Source of the DNA: Streptomyces mobaraensis NBRC 13819 = DSM 40847
GTDB taxonomy: Bacteria > Actinomycetota > Actinomycetes > Streptomycetales > Streptomycetaceae
Direction: 5' to 3'
Assembly: GCF_017916255.1 (NCBI RefSeq)
Contig: NZ_CP072827.1
Span: 5,605,501-5,669,500, forward strand
Length of the DNA: 64,000 nt
Positions 9,811 through 19,133 of the stretch are shown one piece after another. Made by a program: the position numbers and the translations under genes. A model generated the notes under the pieces. The model was not told the DNA's origin. It saw only the letters and a list, made by a program, of their open reading frames with translations, and made no database searches. Position 1 is the first letter of the stretch. Every line of letters begins with the position of its first letter.

Positions 9811-9816
9811 TAGCGT
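9811..9816 (+). promoter_or_regulatory. -10 element for leaderless histidine kinase mRNA
   Basis: TAGCGT ends 7 nt before ATG 9824 and no Shine-Dalgarno precedes that ATG. The geometry predicts transcription starting at or next to the start codon. Confidence 0.55.
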
Positions 9817-9823
9817 GCCCGGC

Positions 9824-10975
9824 ATGGGCGACGTCGCGCAGGCAAGCGGAGGTGGCGTGCCGGGGGGCGACCCGCTGCGCTGGACGCGCGGCTGGCGGCG
9901 CACCGTCCTCGCGTCCGGGATGCTCGTCTATCCGGGGGTGACGGCCTTGGGCGTCGCCCAGTACGCGACGGGCGGCACCGCCGTCGTCGGCTACGCCGTC
10001 GTGGCCGCCTTCTGCGTGGGGTACCTTCTCGCGGGCGTCTCCTTCGTCAGGGCCCGCCGGGCGCGGACAGGGGCGCTGCTCTGGATCATGACCGCGCTGT
10101 GCGCGGCCGAGGTGCCCGTCGCCCGGAACTACGCCTTCTTCCTCGCCGCCGTGGTCGTCTCCTTCGCGGCCATGGCGTTGCGCCGGTACCGGACCCTCAT
10201 CGTGACGGCCGGCGCTCTCGCGGCGCTCGTCGTCCCCTGGGCGGTGCGGCCGTGGCACCGCGGGCCCGGCTGGATGGAGGCGCTCATGATCCTCTTCACC
10301 AGCCTGATGGTGCTCGGGTTCTCCGAGATCGCGAGCGCCAACCGCGCCCTGCTGGAGGCCCGCGCCGAGGTCGCGCACCTGGCGTCGGAGGCCGAACGGG
10401 CCAGGATCGCGCGGGACCTGCACGATCTGCTCGGGCACTCGCTCACCGTCGTCGCCGTCAAGAGCGGCCTGGCCCGCCGCCTCGCCGAGAGCGGATCGCC
10501 GGGCGCGGTGCGGGAGATCACGGAGGTCGAGGGCCTGGCCCGGCGGATGCTCACCGATGTGCGGGCGGCCGTGTCCGGCTACCGCGAGGTGACGCTCGCC
10601 GGCGAACTCGCGCGCGGCAGGGAGCTGTTGCGCGCGGCGGGCGTGGCGCCCGATCTGCCGACGGCCACCGACCACGTCGACGCGGCAAACCAGGAGCTGT
10701 TCGGCTGGGTGGTACGAGAGGGCATCACCAATGTCGTCCGCCATGCGCGGGCCACCCGGTGTAGCGTGCGCCTGTCGCCGCTCTGTGTCGAGATCCGCGA
10801 CGACGGGACCGGCGCCCCGGCCTCCGGCGGCAACGGGCTGACCGGGTTGCGGGAGCGGGTCGCCGCGGCCGGCGGCACGGTGGAGGCGGGCCCGGCCGGC
10901 CCGCGCGGCTGGCGGCTCCGCGTCACCCTCGGGCCGCCGGAACCCCGTCGCACCACGGAGGGCACCTCCTCATGA
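9824..10975 (+). CDS. DesK/NarX-type sensor histidine kinase
   Basis: A 383-residue membrane sensor kinase. The N-terminal 150 residues form about five transmembrane helices with little extracytoplasmic sequence. Next come a linker helix (NRALLEARAEVAHLASEAERARIARDL begins near 175) and the HisKA_3 phosphoacceptor His200 in RDLHDLLGHSL. The ATPase domain shows VREGITNVVRHA (N box) and IRDDGTGAP with NGLTGLRERV (G boxes). ATG 9824 is chosen over GTG 9815 because of the TAGCGT hexamer. Its TGA overlaps the next gene's ATG by 4 nt (ATGA), so kinase and regulator are translationally coupled. The small membrane sensor suggests it senses an envelope or membrane state; the signal is unknown. Confidence 0.9.
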   Translation: MGDVAQASGGGVPGGDPLRWTRGWRRTVLASGMLVYPGVTALGVAQYATGGTAVVGYAVVAAFCVGYLLAGVSFVRARRARTGALLWIMTALCAAEVPVARNYAFFLAAVVVSFAAMALRRYRTLIVTAGALAALVVPWAVRPWHRGPGWMEALMILFTSLMVLGFSEIASANRALLEARAEVAHLASEAERARIARDLHDLLGHSLTVVAVKSGLARRLAESGSPGAVREITEVEGLARRMLTDVRAAVSGYREVTLAGELARGRELLRAAGVAPDLPTATDHVDAANQELFGWVVREGITNVVRHARATRCSVRLSPLCVEIRDDGTGAPASGGNGLTGLRERVAAAGGTVEAGPAGPRGWRLRVTLGPPEPRRTTEGTSS

Positions 10976-11580
10976 CGATCAAGTTGCTGCTCGCCGACGA
11001 TCAGGACCTGATCCGTGGCGCCCTGTCCGCGCTGCTCGGACTGGAGGAGGACTTCGAGGTCGTCGCCTCCGTGGACCGGGGCGACAAGGTCGTCGAGGCC
11101 GCCCGCGCACACCAGGCGGACGTGGCCCTGCTCGACATCGAGATGCCGGGCCTCGACGGCCTCGCCGCCGCGTCCGCCCTGGCCGCGCAGGTGCCCGAGT
11201 GCCGCGTGGTGATCCTCACCACCTTCGGCCGCGCCGGATATCTGCGCCGGGCGATGACGGCCGGCGCCGTCGGCTTCGTCGTCAAGGATGCCCCGCCGGA
11301 GGCCCTCGTGGACGCCGTCCGCCGCGTCATGCGCGGCGAGCGCGTCATCGACCCCGCGCTCGCGGCGGCGACTCTCGCGGCGGGCGCGTCCCCGCTGACT
11401 CCGCGGGAAGGCGACGTATTGAACGCGGCCCGCTCCGGCGCCACCGTCGCCGAGATCGCCGCCGGCCTGTACCTGTCCGAGGGGACCGTGCGGAACTACC
11501 TGTCGGCCGCGATCGCGAAGACGGGCGCACACAACCGGATGGAGGCGGTGCGCGTCGCCGACGAGCGGGGCTGGCTGTGA
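10972..11580 (+). CDS. NarL/FixJ-family response regulator
   Basis: A 202-residue DNA-binding response regulator, the partner of the kinase at 9824 with which it overlaps by 4 nt. The receiver domain (1-120) has the acidic pair DD at 9-10 (LLADDQD), phospho-acceptor Asp55 in LLDIEMPG, Thr in ILTTFG and Lys in VVKDAPP. The C-terminal LuxR-type helix-turn-helix (about 138-200) reads LTPREGDVLNAARSGATVAEIA, then LYLSEGTVRNYLSAAIAKTGA. It probably binds the ATGACA-AA-TGTCAT dyad at 9282. Confidence 0.93.
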   Translation: MTIKLLLADDQDLIRGALSALLGLEEDFEVVASVDRGDKVVEAARAHQADVALLDIEMPGLDGLAAASALAAQVPECRVVILTTFGRAGYLRRAMTAGAVGFVVKDAPPEALVDAVRRVMRGERVIDPALAAATLAAGASPLTPREGDVLNAARSGATVAEIAAGLYLSEGTVRNYLSAAIAKTGAHNRMEAVRVADERGWL

Positions 11581-11933
11581 CCTTCCCGCGCCCGTGTTCC
11601 CCGGCGGAGGACCGTACGCAGGGAAGCGTCGAGCGCTCCCTCGCCGCGCGGGGCGCGCTCCGTCTGCCGGAGGGGGCGGCCTCTCGAAATCGGCGCATTC
11701 GCGTCGCCCGGGTGTCTACGGGGCCTGGTGCAGCGGGCGGATGCGGAGTCGCGAGGGAGGGCGGTGGAGCCGGGGGATCACTCCGGTGGCGCCGTCGACG
11801 AACAATGATGGGCGGGACGGGAGTTGACGCCGGGGGCCGAGTCGCGTGGAGGGGTGCGGACGGGCGCTGGTACGTCGCCCGGGCCGCTCGTCGGGGCTCG
11901 TCCGCGGCGTGACGCGGGCCACTTCGGGCGCCG
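11581..11933. other. Intergenic stretch without supported gene
   Basis: About 350 bp after the response regulator. No frame has a recognisable product or credible start signal. A weak CTCCG/CGGAG hairpin near 11658 could be a terminator remnant; otherwise I see nothing in it until the promoter at 11934. Confidence 0.45.
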
Positions 11934-11939
11934 TACGAT
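11934..11939 (+). promoter_or_regulatory. -10 element for leaderless YdbC-like gene
   Basis: TACGAT ends 6 nt before GTG 11946. No Shine-Dalgarno sequence is present before that codon. Confidence 0.6.
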
Positions 11940-11945
11940 GACCCG

Positions 11946-12551
11946 GTGCTGATCAAGTGGATTCGCTGCGTCGTGGGGGACCGCCGGGGCTTCGACCGGG
12001 CGCAGCGGAAGTGGGCGGGGCTGCTGGGGGAGCCGGGATTCCTGAGCCAGGGCGGCGGGTGGAGCCGGAGCCGTCCCGACGTGGTGCACCTCTTCTCCTT
12101 CTGGGAGAGCAGGGCGTTCTACGACTCCTTCATGGCGCGATCGCACGACAGACTGGCGGCGGCCCAGGCGGGCACGTACAAGGACCTCCGGGTGCGGCTG
12201 TTCGAGCACCGGCTGGACGTGAAGGTGGGATTCCGCCCGGAGTTCACGGACGCGGACGTGGTGCGGATCGCGCACTGCCGGGTCCGGGAGGAGCGGGAGG
12301 AGCACTTCCGCACCGTGCAGGAGAAGGTGTGGAACCCGGCGATGGCCGGCTCGCCCGGGATGCTGCGCGGCATGCTCGGCGCCGCGCCGGGCCCGGAGTT
12401 CCTGATCCTCTCGATGTGGAACTCCGAGGCCGAGCACGGGAAGTACCGCGCGGAGCGCGTGGAACGGCTGGCGCTGCGCGCTCAGATGGAGGCGGACGTG
12501 GAGGCCGTCGACGGTGACGTCGTCGGGGTGGAGGCCTCCTGGACGGTGTGA
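11946..12551 (+). CDS. YdbC-like (DUF4937) protein
   Basis: A 201-residue soluble protein that begins LIKWIRCVVGDRRGFDRAQ and contains LGEPGFLSQGGGWSRSRP and VVHLFSFWESRAFYDSFM, a pattern I associate with the DUF4937/YdbC family. That family resembles the dimeric alpha-beta barrel (antibiotic-monooxygenase-like) fold, and two such repeats seem present because a second half (GSPGMLRGMLGAAPGPEFLILSMWNS) echoes the first. The biochemical role is unknown. The start is GTG 11946, where the leaderless-type -10 TACGAT lies 6 nt upstream. It is convergent with the TetR gene, with only 20 nt between stops. Confidence 0.8.
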   Translation: MLIKWIRCVVGDRRGFDRAQRKWAGLLGEPGFLSQGGGWSRSRPDVVHLFSFWESRAFYDSFMARSHDRLAAAQAGTYKDLRVRLFEHRLDVKVGFRPEFTDADVVRIAHCRVREEREEHFRTVQEKVWNPAMAGSPGMLRGMLGAAPGPEFLILSMWNSEAEHGKYRAERVERLALRAQMEADVEAVDGDVVGVEASWTV

Positions 12552-12571
12552 CGGAGGCGGCTCGCCCAGGG

Positions 12572-13258
12572 TCACGCCACCCGTCCGCCCGTGATGTCCA
12601 GGGTGGCGGCGTACACGCCCGCCCGGGCGGCGGCGAGGGCCGCCGCCGCGGCCTGGTCCGCGGCGGCCGCGTCCACGGGCTCCCGGGTGATGAAGAGGCG
12701 GAGGAACAGGGGAGCGCCGACCGCCCGGACGAGCGCCCCGGGATCGGTGCCGGCCGGGACCTCGCCGCGCTCCGCGGCGCGTGCGACGAGCGGGGCGCAG
12801 CGCCGGAAGCGCTCGTCGTAGAAGCCGCGGAGGGCCTGCGCGGCACGTTCCGACTGGAACGCGGCGGCGATGAAGGCGGCCGGGGCCGCCGCCGTCGCCG
12901 GGTCGGTGAAGGTGTCCAGGATCTCCTGGGCGAGGGCCCGGAGGTCGCCGTCGAGGGAACCGGAGTCGGGTGGCGTCCAGGTGTCCTCGCCCGCGAGGTC
13001 GAGGGCGTCCGCGAGCATGCCCTCCACGCCGCCCCAGCGCCGGTAGAGCGTGGTCTTGTGGACGCCCGACCGCTCGGCGACGTACTCGACGGTGAGACCC
13101 GGATAGCCGTGTTCGACCAGACCGGTGAGCACGGCGTCCCGGACGGCGGCGCGGGTGCGCGCGGTACGGCCGCCGGGCCGGACGGTGCCCGGGGTCGGGG
13201 GCGGGGTGGAGGGCGAAGCCGGCGCCGGCGTCCCGGGGGCATGCTGATCCGAAGGCAA
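12572..13258 (-). CDS. TetR-family transcriptional regulator
   Basis: A TetR regulator of about 228 residues. The N-terminal domain has ARTRAAVRDAVLTGLVEHGYPGLTVEYVAERSGVHKTTLYRRW, the standard TetR helix-turn-helix; the rest is an all-helical ligand-binding domain (TetR_C-like, FYDERFRRCAPLV). The frame is open to ATG 13318, but TTG 13258 is preferred because CTGGAG sits 6 nt before it and the operator-like dyad at 13260-13275 then lies outside the coding region; the start is uncertain. It is divergent from an ABC-F gene 104 nt away, so it probably represses that gene and itself. The ligand is unknown. Confidence 0.85.
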   Translation of the reverse strand: MPSDQHAPGTPAPASPSTPPPTPGTVRPGGRTARTRAAVRDAVLTGLVEHGYPGLTVEYVAERSGVHKTTLYRRWGGVEGMLADALDLAGEDTWTPPDSGSLDGDLRALAQEILDTFTDPATAAAPAAFIAAAFQSERAAQALRGFYDERFRRCAPLVARAAERGEVPAGTDPGALVRAVGAPLFLRLFITREPVDAAAADQAAAAALAAARAGVYAATLDITGGRVA

Positions 13259-13259
13259 G

Positions 13260-13275
13260 TGCAACTCCAGTTGTA
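13260..13275. promoter_or_regulatory. Inverted repeat between tetR-type gene and ABC-F gene
   Basis: TGCAACT-CC-AGTTGTA has 6 of 7 arm positions complementary. It overlaps TTGTAT (a possible -35 for the ABC-F gene) and TAATAC (a possible -10 for the TetR gene), as expected for an operator controlling both directions. A second dyad, GATGGC-N8-GCCATC, lies at 13300-13319. Confidence 0.65.
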
Positions 13276-13362
13276 TTAGGCGGCGAGTCGTGTCATCATG
13301 ATGGCATCGTAACGCCATCGAAGTTGCGTTTGGCGGTGTTCGCCGTCGGAGGGGGAATTCGC

Positions 13363-14979
<1,617 letters not shown>

Positions 14980-15013
14980 GCCGGGGCGGGCGCCCGGGCG
15001 CCGCATCTCGCCA

Positions 15014-15019
15014 TAGGGT
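15014..15019 (+). promoter_or_regulatory. -10 element for leaderless histidine phosphatase gene
   Basis: TAGGGT ends 6 nt before ATG 15026; no Shine-Dalgarno sequence is visible. Confidence 0.6.
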
Positions 15020-15025
15020 GGCGTC

Positions 15026-15685
15026 ATGGCACGGCCCCGGCGCATCGTCCTCCTCCGCCACGGCGAGTCGGAGGGCAACATCGACGACACGGTCTACGAA
15101 CGCGAGCCCGACCACGCCCTCGCCCTGACGGCTCTCGGCCGTCGGCAGGCCGAGGAGGCCGGCGCCCGGCTGCGGGAGCTCTTCGGCGACGAGCGGGTCT
15201 CCGCCTACGTCTCCCCCTACCGCCGGGCCCACCAGACCTTCCACGCGCTGGGGCTCGACCCGGCCCGGGTCCGGGTCCGCGAGGAGCCCCGGCTGCGCGA
15301 GCAGGACTGGGGGAACTGGCAGGACAGGGAGGACGTGCGCCGCCAGAAGGCGTACCGCGACGCCTACGGCCACTTCTTCTACCGCTTCGCCCAGGGGGAG
15401 TCCGGGGCCGACGTCTACGACCGGGTGGGCAGCTTCCTGGAGAGCCTCTGGCGCAGCTTCGACGACCCCCGGCACCCGCCGAACGTCCTCCTGGTCACCC
15501 ACGGACTGACCATGCGGCTGTTCTGCATGCGATGGCTGCACTGGACCGTCGCGGAGTTCGAGAGCCTGTCGAACCCGGGCAACGGGGAGAGCCGGATGCT
15601 CCTCCTGGGAGCCGACGGGCGGTACCACCTGGACCGGCCGTTCGAGCGTTGGTGTACCCCTGAATCGTATGGCTTCACCGATTAG
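15026..15685 (+). CDS. Histidine phosphatase family protein (phosphoglycerate mutase-like)
   Basis: A 219-residue enzyme of the histidine phosphatase superfamily. The catalytic RHGE motif is at about 11-14 (LLRHGESEGN), the second conserved segment is YVSPYRRAHQTF and the late catalytic His is in LLVTHGLTMRLF. The family transfers phosphate through a phosphohistidine; the substrate may be a sugar phosphate, phosphoglycerate or another small molecule and cannot be decided here. A central Arg/Glu-rich insert (EQDWGNWQDREDVRRQKAYRDAYGHF begins near 91) is like the broad-specificity phosphatase branch. The stop codon TAG (15683-15685) doubles as part of the -10 for the next gene. Confidence 0.88.
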   Translation: MARPRRIVLLRHGESEGNIDDTVYEREPDHALALTALGRRQAEEAGARLRELFGDERVSAYVSPYRRAHQTFHALGLDPARVRVREEPRLREQDWGNWQDREDVRRQKAYRDAYGHFFYRFAQGESGADVYDRVGSFLESLWRSFDDPRHPPNVLLVTHGLTMRLFCMRWLHWTVAEFESLSNPGNGESRMLLLGADGRYHLDRPFERWCTPESYGFTD

Positions 15686-15688
15686 AGT
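15683..15688 (+). promoter_or_regulatory. -10 element overlapping upstream stop codon
   Basis: TAGAGT includes the TAG stop of the phosphatase gene and ends 8 nt before ATG 15697. It is placed for a leaderless or near-leaderless transcript. Confidence 0.45.
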
Positions 15689-15696
15689 TCGCTGCG

Positions 15697-16593
15697 ATGA
15701 CCGCTGACCGATTCCACCGGGCCCTCGCCAGCCTGCGCGGGCTGGCCGTGGGCGACGCCCTCGGCTCCCAGTTCTTCGTTCCCGCCAACCTTCCCGCCCT
15801 CAAGCGCCGCGACCTGCCGCCCGCTCCCTGGCAGTGGACCGACGACACCGAGATGGCCTGCTCCGTCGTGGCGGTCCTCGCCGCCCACGGCCGCGTCGAC
15901 CAGGACGCCCTGGCCCGGTCCTTCGCCGAGCACCACGACTTCGACCGCGGCTACGGCCCGGCCGTGGGCCGGATGCTCCGGCTGATCAGGGAGGGCGGCG
16001 ACTGGCGCGAACTGGCGGCGGCGCTGTTCAAGGGGCAGGGCTCCTGGGGCAACGGCGCGGCCATGCGCATCGCCCCGCTCGGCGCCTGGTACGCGGGCGA
16101 CCCCGAGCAGGCCACGCACCAGGCGGAGATCTCGGCCTACCCGACCCACCAGCACCGCGAGGCGGTGGCGGGGGCCATGGCCGTGGCCGCCGCCGCGGCC
16201 GTGGCGGCGGAGGCCGACGGCGCGGCGGTCGGCCGCGAACGGCTGCTGGACGAGGTGATCCCCCTCGTGCCGCGCAGCGCGGTGCAGGCGGGGCTGCGCA
16301 GGGCGCGCGACATGCTCGACTACGACGACGCGACCACGGTCGCGGCCGTGCTCGGCTGCGGCCGCCGGACCAGCGCGCACGACACCGTGCCGTTCGCCCT
16401 GTGGTCCGCGGCCCGCCATCTGGGCGACTACACGGGCGGATTCTGGACGACGGCGTCGGTCGGCGGGGACGTCGACACCACCTGCGCCATCGTCGGCGGG
16501 GTGATCGCGGCGGCGGGGCGTGGCGCGCCTCCGGCCGCCTGGGAGGAGGCCACCGAGGCCCTCCCCGGCTGGCTGCCGGCCGCGCCGGACTGA
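15697..16593 (+). CDS. ADP-ribosylglycohydrolase family protein
   Basis: A 298-residue member of the DraG/ARH family, which removes ADP-ribose from proteins or small molecules. The N-terminal metal motif is TDDTEMACSV (about 48-57), with GLAVGDALGSQF before it. A middle segment, GNGAAMRIAPLG, is the family's conserved GNGA-R-P box, and the C-terminal metal motif is GGDVDTTCAIVGG (about 256-268). The acidic residues that bind the two Mg2+ ions are therefore intact, so an active enzyme is expected. The gene starts 11 nt after the phosphatase stop, with no Shine-Dalgarno. No ADP-ribosyltransferase is seen nearby, so the target is unknown. Confidence 0.92.
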   Translation: MTADRFHRALASLRGLAVGDALGSQFFVPANLPALKRRDLPPAPWQWTDDTEMACSVVAVLAAHGRVDQDALARSFAEHHDFDRGYGPAVGRMLRLIREGGDWRELAAALFKGQGSWGNGAAMRIAPLGAWYAGDPEQATHQAEISAYPTHQHREAVAGAMAVAAAAAVAAEADGAAVGRERLLDEVIPLVPRSAVQAGLRRARDMLDYDDATTVAAVLGCGRRTSAHDTVPFALWSAARHLGDYTGGFWTTASVGGDVDTTCAIVGGVIAAAGRGAPPAAWEEATEALPGWLPAAPD

Positions 16594-16650
16594 CCCCGGG
16601 GCGAGCCTGGGGGTGTCTCGGGACGGGACTGCCGACGTCTCCAAGGCGTT

Positions 16651-16829
16651 CTCGGACCGTTTGCGAGGGACCCGTCGACCGCCCTCGGAGGGGCCCGTCG
16701 GCGGTCGTCGGAGGGGTTGGTCGACCTCCCTGGGAGGGGCCCGGCGGCGTCCCCGGCCGGTCCGTCGACCGTCCTTGGCCGGTCCGTAGGCCCTCCCCGG
16801 CCGACGAGCCGACCGCCCCCGACCGGTCC
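16651..16829. repeat. Degenerate 21-23 bp tandem repeat array, about eight units
   Basis: Consecutive units start at 16651, 16674, 16697, 16720, 16743, 16764, 16786 and 16808, with lengths of 23, 23, 23, 23, 21, 22, 22 and 22 bp. The early units follow GTCGACC-N3-CT-S-GGAGGGG-CCC and the later ones GTCGACC-N-TCCC-GGCCGGTCC. Most contain a short dyad (CCCT/AGGG or CCGG). The array fills the 301-bp gap between the ADP-ribosylglycohydrolase gene and rnhB and is not in a credible reading frame. Confidence 0.75.
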
Positions 16830-16894
16830 GCGGACGACGAGTGAGGGGGCCGGGGCGGCACGGGCGGCTGCCGGGGCGTACCCTTGCTGGCGCC

Positions 16895-17623
16895 ATGCCC
16901 TACGAACCGCCTACCCACAGCGTCGAGCGCTCCCTCCGGGCGACGACCGGAGCCAAGATCGTCGCCGGCGTCGACGAGGTCGGCCGGGGCGCCTGGGCCG
17001 GCCCGGTCACCATCTGCGCGGCCGTCACCGGCCTGCGCCGCCCGCCGGAAGGGCTCACCGACTCCAAACTGCTGACCCCCAAGCGCCGCCGGGCGCTCGC
17101 CGGGCAGCTGGAGTCGTGGGTCACCGCCCACGCCCTCGGTCACGCCTCCCCCGAGGAGATCGACGAACTGGGGATGACGGCGGCGCTCCGGCTGGCGGCC
17201 GTGCGGGCCCTCGCCGGCCTCCCGGTGCGGCCCGACGCCGTCATCCTCGACGGCAAGCACGACTACCTCGGCGAGCCGTGGCGGGTCCGCACGGTCGTCA
17301 AGGGAGACCAGTCCTGTGTGGCCGTCGCGGCCGCGTCCGTGATCGCCAAGGTGCGGCGGGACGCGATGATGGCCGAACTGGACGCGGACCACGCGGAGTT
17401 CGGGTTCTCCGACAACGCGGGGTACCCCTCGCCCGTCCACCGGGACGCCCTGGAACGGCTGGGGCCCACGCCGCACCACCGGTTGTCCTGGGCCTACCTG
17501 GACGCGCTGCCCCGGTGGCAGCATTTGAAGCGACCACGCCTCGCGGCCGGGGGCCCGGAGGGCCCCGCGGGCCGTGGCACGGCCGCCCTGGAAGCCGGCG
17601 GTCAGCTCGGTTTCGAGTTCTGA
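16895..17623 (+). CDS. rnhB: Ribonuclease HII
   Basis: A 242-residue RNase HII, which cuts the RNA strand of RNA-DNA hybrids and single ribonucleotides in duplex DNA. The first catalytic acidic residues are in [13 protein letters not shown] (about 24-36), the third in VILDGKHDY, and the fourth in [23 protein letters not shown], all family hallmarks. The C-terminal tail ([16 protein letters not shown] onward) is an unconserved Gly/Ala-rich extension ending GQLGFEF. ATG 16895 is preferred over an upstream in-frame start because [13 protein letters not shown] is the usual Streptomyces N-terminus; TACCCT at 16879-16884 is a possible -10. No Shine-Dalgarno is visible. Confidence 0.95.
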   Translation: MPYEPPTHSVERSLRATTGAKIVAGVDEVGRGAWAGPVTICAAVTGLRRPPEGLTDSKLLTPKRRRALAGQLESWVTAHALGHASPEEIDELGMTAALRLAAVRALAGLPVRPDAVILDGKHDYLGEPWRVRTVVKGDQSCVAVAAASVIAKVRRDAMMAELDADHAEFGFSDNAGYPSPVHRDALERLGPTPHHRLSWAYLDALPRWQHLKRPRLAAGGPEGPAGRGTAALEAGGQLGFEF

Positions 17624-17680
17624 CCGCGGAAGTGCCACCCGCCGATGCGGCTCGCACCGGCGTTTGATAGACATCGACCT

Positions 17681-18262
17681 ATGCCTCTCATCCCCGAGGA
17701 GCCTCAGATTCACGAGAGTGTCCCGGGTCCCCGCGCTGTTCCGGCCGCCGGCCGCACCGCGTCGACCCCCCGCCCCGTTCCCGGCCCCCGCCCGGCCCCC
17801 CGGCCCGGCCCCCGCGCCGCACGCCCGGTGCCCGCGCCCCCCGGCCCGCGCACCCCGCCCCCGGCGGCACCCGCCGCCCCGCAGGTCCAGCTGATCCCCG
17901 TTCCGGCGGAGGGTGCCCTGGACGCCGCCGACGAGGCCGTCGACCTGCTGCTCGACACCGGCCGCGCCCCCGGCGACGTCCTGGTGCTCACCACCGGGGA
18001 AGCACACCCCTGGGCCGCCCACGAGCTGTCCTTCGGCGAGGCTTCCTACTGGGCCCAGCACGACGCCGTGGACGACGTCTTTTACGCCGACGCCGGTGCC
18101 GACCGCGTGAAGGGCCGTCCCGTCGTGGTCGTCGCCGTCAACGGCGGTTCCGACGCGGTGGTGCGGCAGGCGCTGCCCGCGGCCCTGCGGCGCGCCGGTG
18201 CGCTGCTGGTCGTCTGCGGGGACAGCGCCCGCGTCAACTCCGTTCTGTCGGCGGCCGTCTGA
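17681..18262 (+). CDS. Pro-rich protein with C-terminal domain resembling the tail of SF1 helicases
   Basis: A 193-residue protein with two parts. Residues about 20-68 are almost pure Pro/Ala/Arg/Gly and probably disordered. Residues 70-193 run VQLIPVPAEGALDAADEAV, VLVLTTGEAHPWAAHELSF, YWAQHDAVDDVFYADA, GRPVVVVAVNGGSDAVV, and ALLVVCGDSARVNSVL. This order resembles the last part of UvrD-like helicases (the ERPVVVLAVN and LLVVCGD segments), but the ATPase motor is absent. A helicase-derived orphan domain is therefore inferred; the function is unknown. ATG 17681 follows the weak -10-like TAGACA at 17668 by 7 nt. The N-terminus MPLIPEEPQIHES looks conserved-protein-like, and the frame has normal codon bias. 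Confidence 0.75.
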   Translation: MPLIPEEPQIHESVPGPRAVPAAGRTASTPRPVPGPRPAPRPGPRAARPVPAPPGPRTPPPAAPAAPQVQLIPVPAEGALDAADEAVDLLLDTGRAPGDVLVLTTGEAHPWAAHELSFGEASYWAQHDAVDDVFYADAGADRVKGRPVVVVAVNGGSDAVVRQALPAALRRAGALLVVCGDSARVNSVLSAAV

Positions 18263-18263
18263 C

Positions 18264-18286
18264 CCGGTGCCTCCCCGAGGCACCGG
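18264..18286. terminator. Hairpin after the Pro-rich protein gene
   Basis: A perfect 10-bp stem (CCGGTGCCTC/GAGGCACCGG) with a CCC loop begins 2 nt after the stop at 18260-18262. A second 9-bp stem (CCGGGTGAC/GTCACCCGG, 18310-18336) covers the stop of the opposing gene. Confidence 0.75.
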
Positions 18287-18328
18287 TTCCGGACCGTACG
18301 GGCCCGGTGCCGGGTGACCGCGCGCGTG

Positions 18329-18925
18329 TCACCCGGCCGCGGCGTGCGGCAACGCCGCCGGCACCGGGCGGACGGCGCCGGCCGCCGTGGCGCGGTGCGC
18401 CGCGGAGCGGGGGCTGCGCCCGCTCCTGCCCTCGCCGAGGATCCGCCAACCCCCGTCCGTCAGCGTGATGTACGCCCCGCAGCGCAGACCGTGCAGCACG
18501 CAGGCGTCGCGCAGGGCCCACATCCACGCGCCGTCCTCCACGGTCCAACGGCCGTCTCCCTCACGGCAGTAGAGCAGCACCGCCGTGCGCACCGGCGAGC
18601 GCCTGCGCAGGTCGTGCGGGATCACCCGGCGCAGCCGCGCCAGCAGGGCGTTCCGCAGCTCCCAGCCGTCCCGGACCGCCGCCCGGCGCGTGAACGACGC
18701 GCTGGCCACCAGCCGTTCGTCCGGATCGAGGACGGCGATCACGGCCGTGCGCGGCGTCGGCAGGTGCCGGGCGTGCAGCCCGGTGACGACCTCACGAGGG
18801 TTGCGCAGCAAGGGAATTCCGGCGGCGGCCCACTCGGCGGGCTCCACCACGCGGACCGGGCGCCCGGGGGTGAGCCGGGACGGGGAAGGGGCCGGGCCGG
18901 GGGACGGGACCGGGCCGAAGGCCAT
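18329..18925 (-). CDS. Conserved hypothetical protein
   Basis: A 198-residue soluble protein I do not recognise. The first 25 residues are Pro-rich (GPVPSPGPAPSPSRLTPG). The core has LRNPREVVTGLHARHLPTPRT, TAVIAVLDPDERLVASASF, RRVIPHDLRRRSPVRTAVLLYCREGDGRW begins near 115, and WMWALRDACVLHGLRCG. The strand pattern of the core (VIAVLD followed by VASASF and AVLLYC) suggests a mixed alpha-beta fold. ATG 18925 has AAGGGAGAG 4 nt upstream, so the start is good even though the frame is open further. It is convergent with the Pro-rich gene and shares the terminators at 18264-18336. Confidence 0.75.
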   Translation of the reverse strand: MAFGPVPSPGPAPSPSRLTPGRPVRVVEPAEWAAAGIPLLRNPREVVTGLHARHLPTPRTAVIAVLDPDERLVASASFTRRAAVRDGWELRNALLARLRRVIPHDLRRRSPVRTAVLLYCREGDGRWTVEDGAWMWALRDACVLHGLRCGAYITLTDGGWRILGEGRSGRSPRSAAHRATAAGAVRPVPAALPHAAAG

Positions 18926-19133
18926 GACTCTCCCTTCGTCTGCGCGCCCACGGCGGCGGGCGTCGACAACGAGGAACAGCGGACGGCAGCCCAGCGGGCC
19001 GTGTGGGGGACGGGAGCGGGGAGCCGGTCCCATTCTCGTGGCCCCACCCGCCGCACGGCAACGATCAATTGACGTCACCGGCCGGAACCAGGCAGCACTC
19101 CTTCCGCTTCGCGCGTGATCACCCCCTCCCCGG

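Noticed and set aside
11580..11945. Possible small gene between the response regulator and the YdbC-like gene
   Set aside because: No frame has a family match, credible start or good codon pattern on either strand.
13318..13318. ATG 13318 as start of the TetR gene
   Set aside because: No Shine-Dalgarno, and the operator-like dyad would then be inside the coding region; TTG 13258 has CTGGAG 6 nt upstream. The choice remains uncertain.
16651..16829. Tandem repeats as a CRISPR array
   Set aside because: Units are contiguous with no spacers, are degenerate, and no cas gene is near.
16028..18283. 751-residue minus-strand frame through the ADP-ribosylglycohydrolase, repeat array and rnhB
   Set aside because: It is antisense to two clear genes and has arginine/proline/glycine-rich low-complexity translation, a GC-rich shadow frame.
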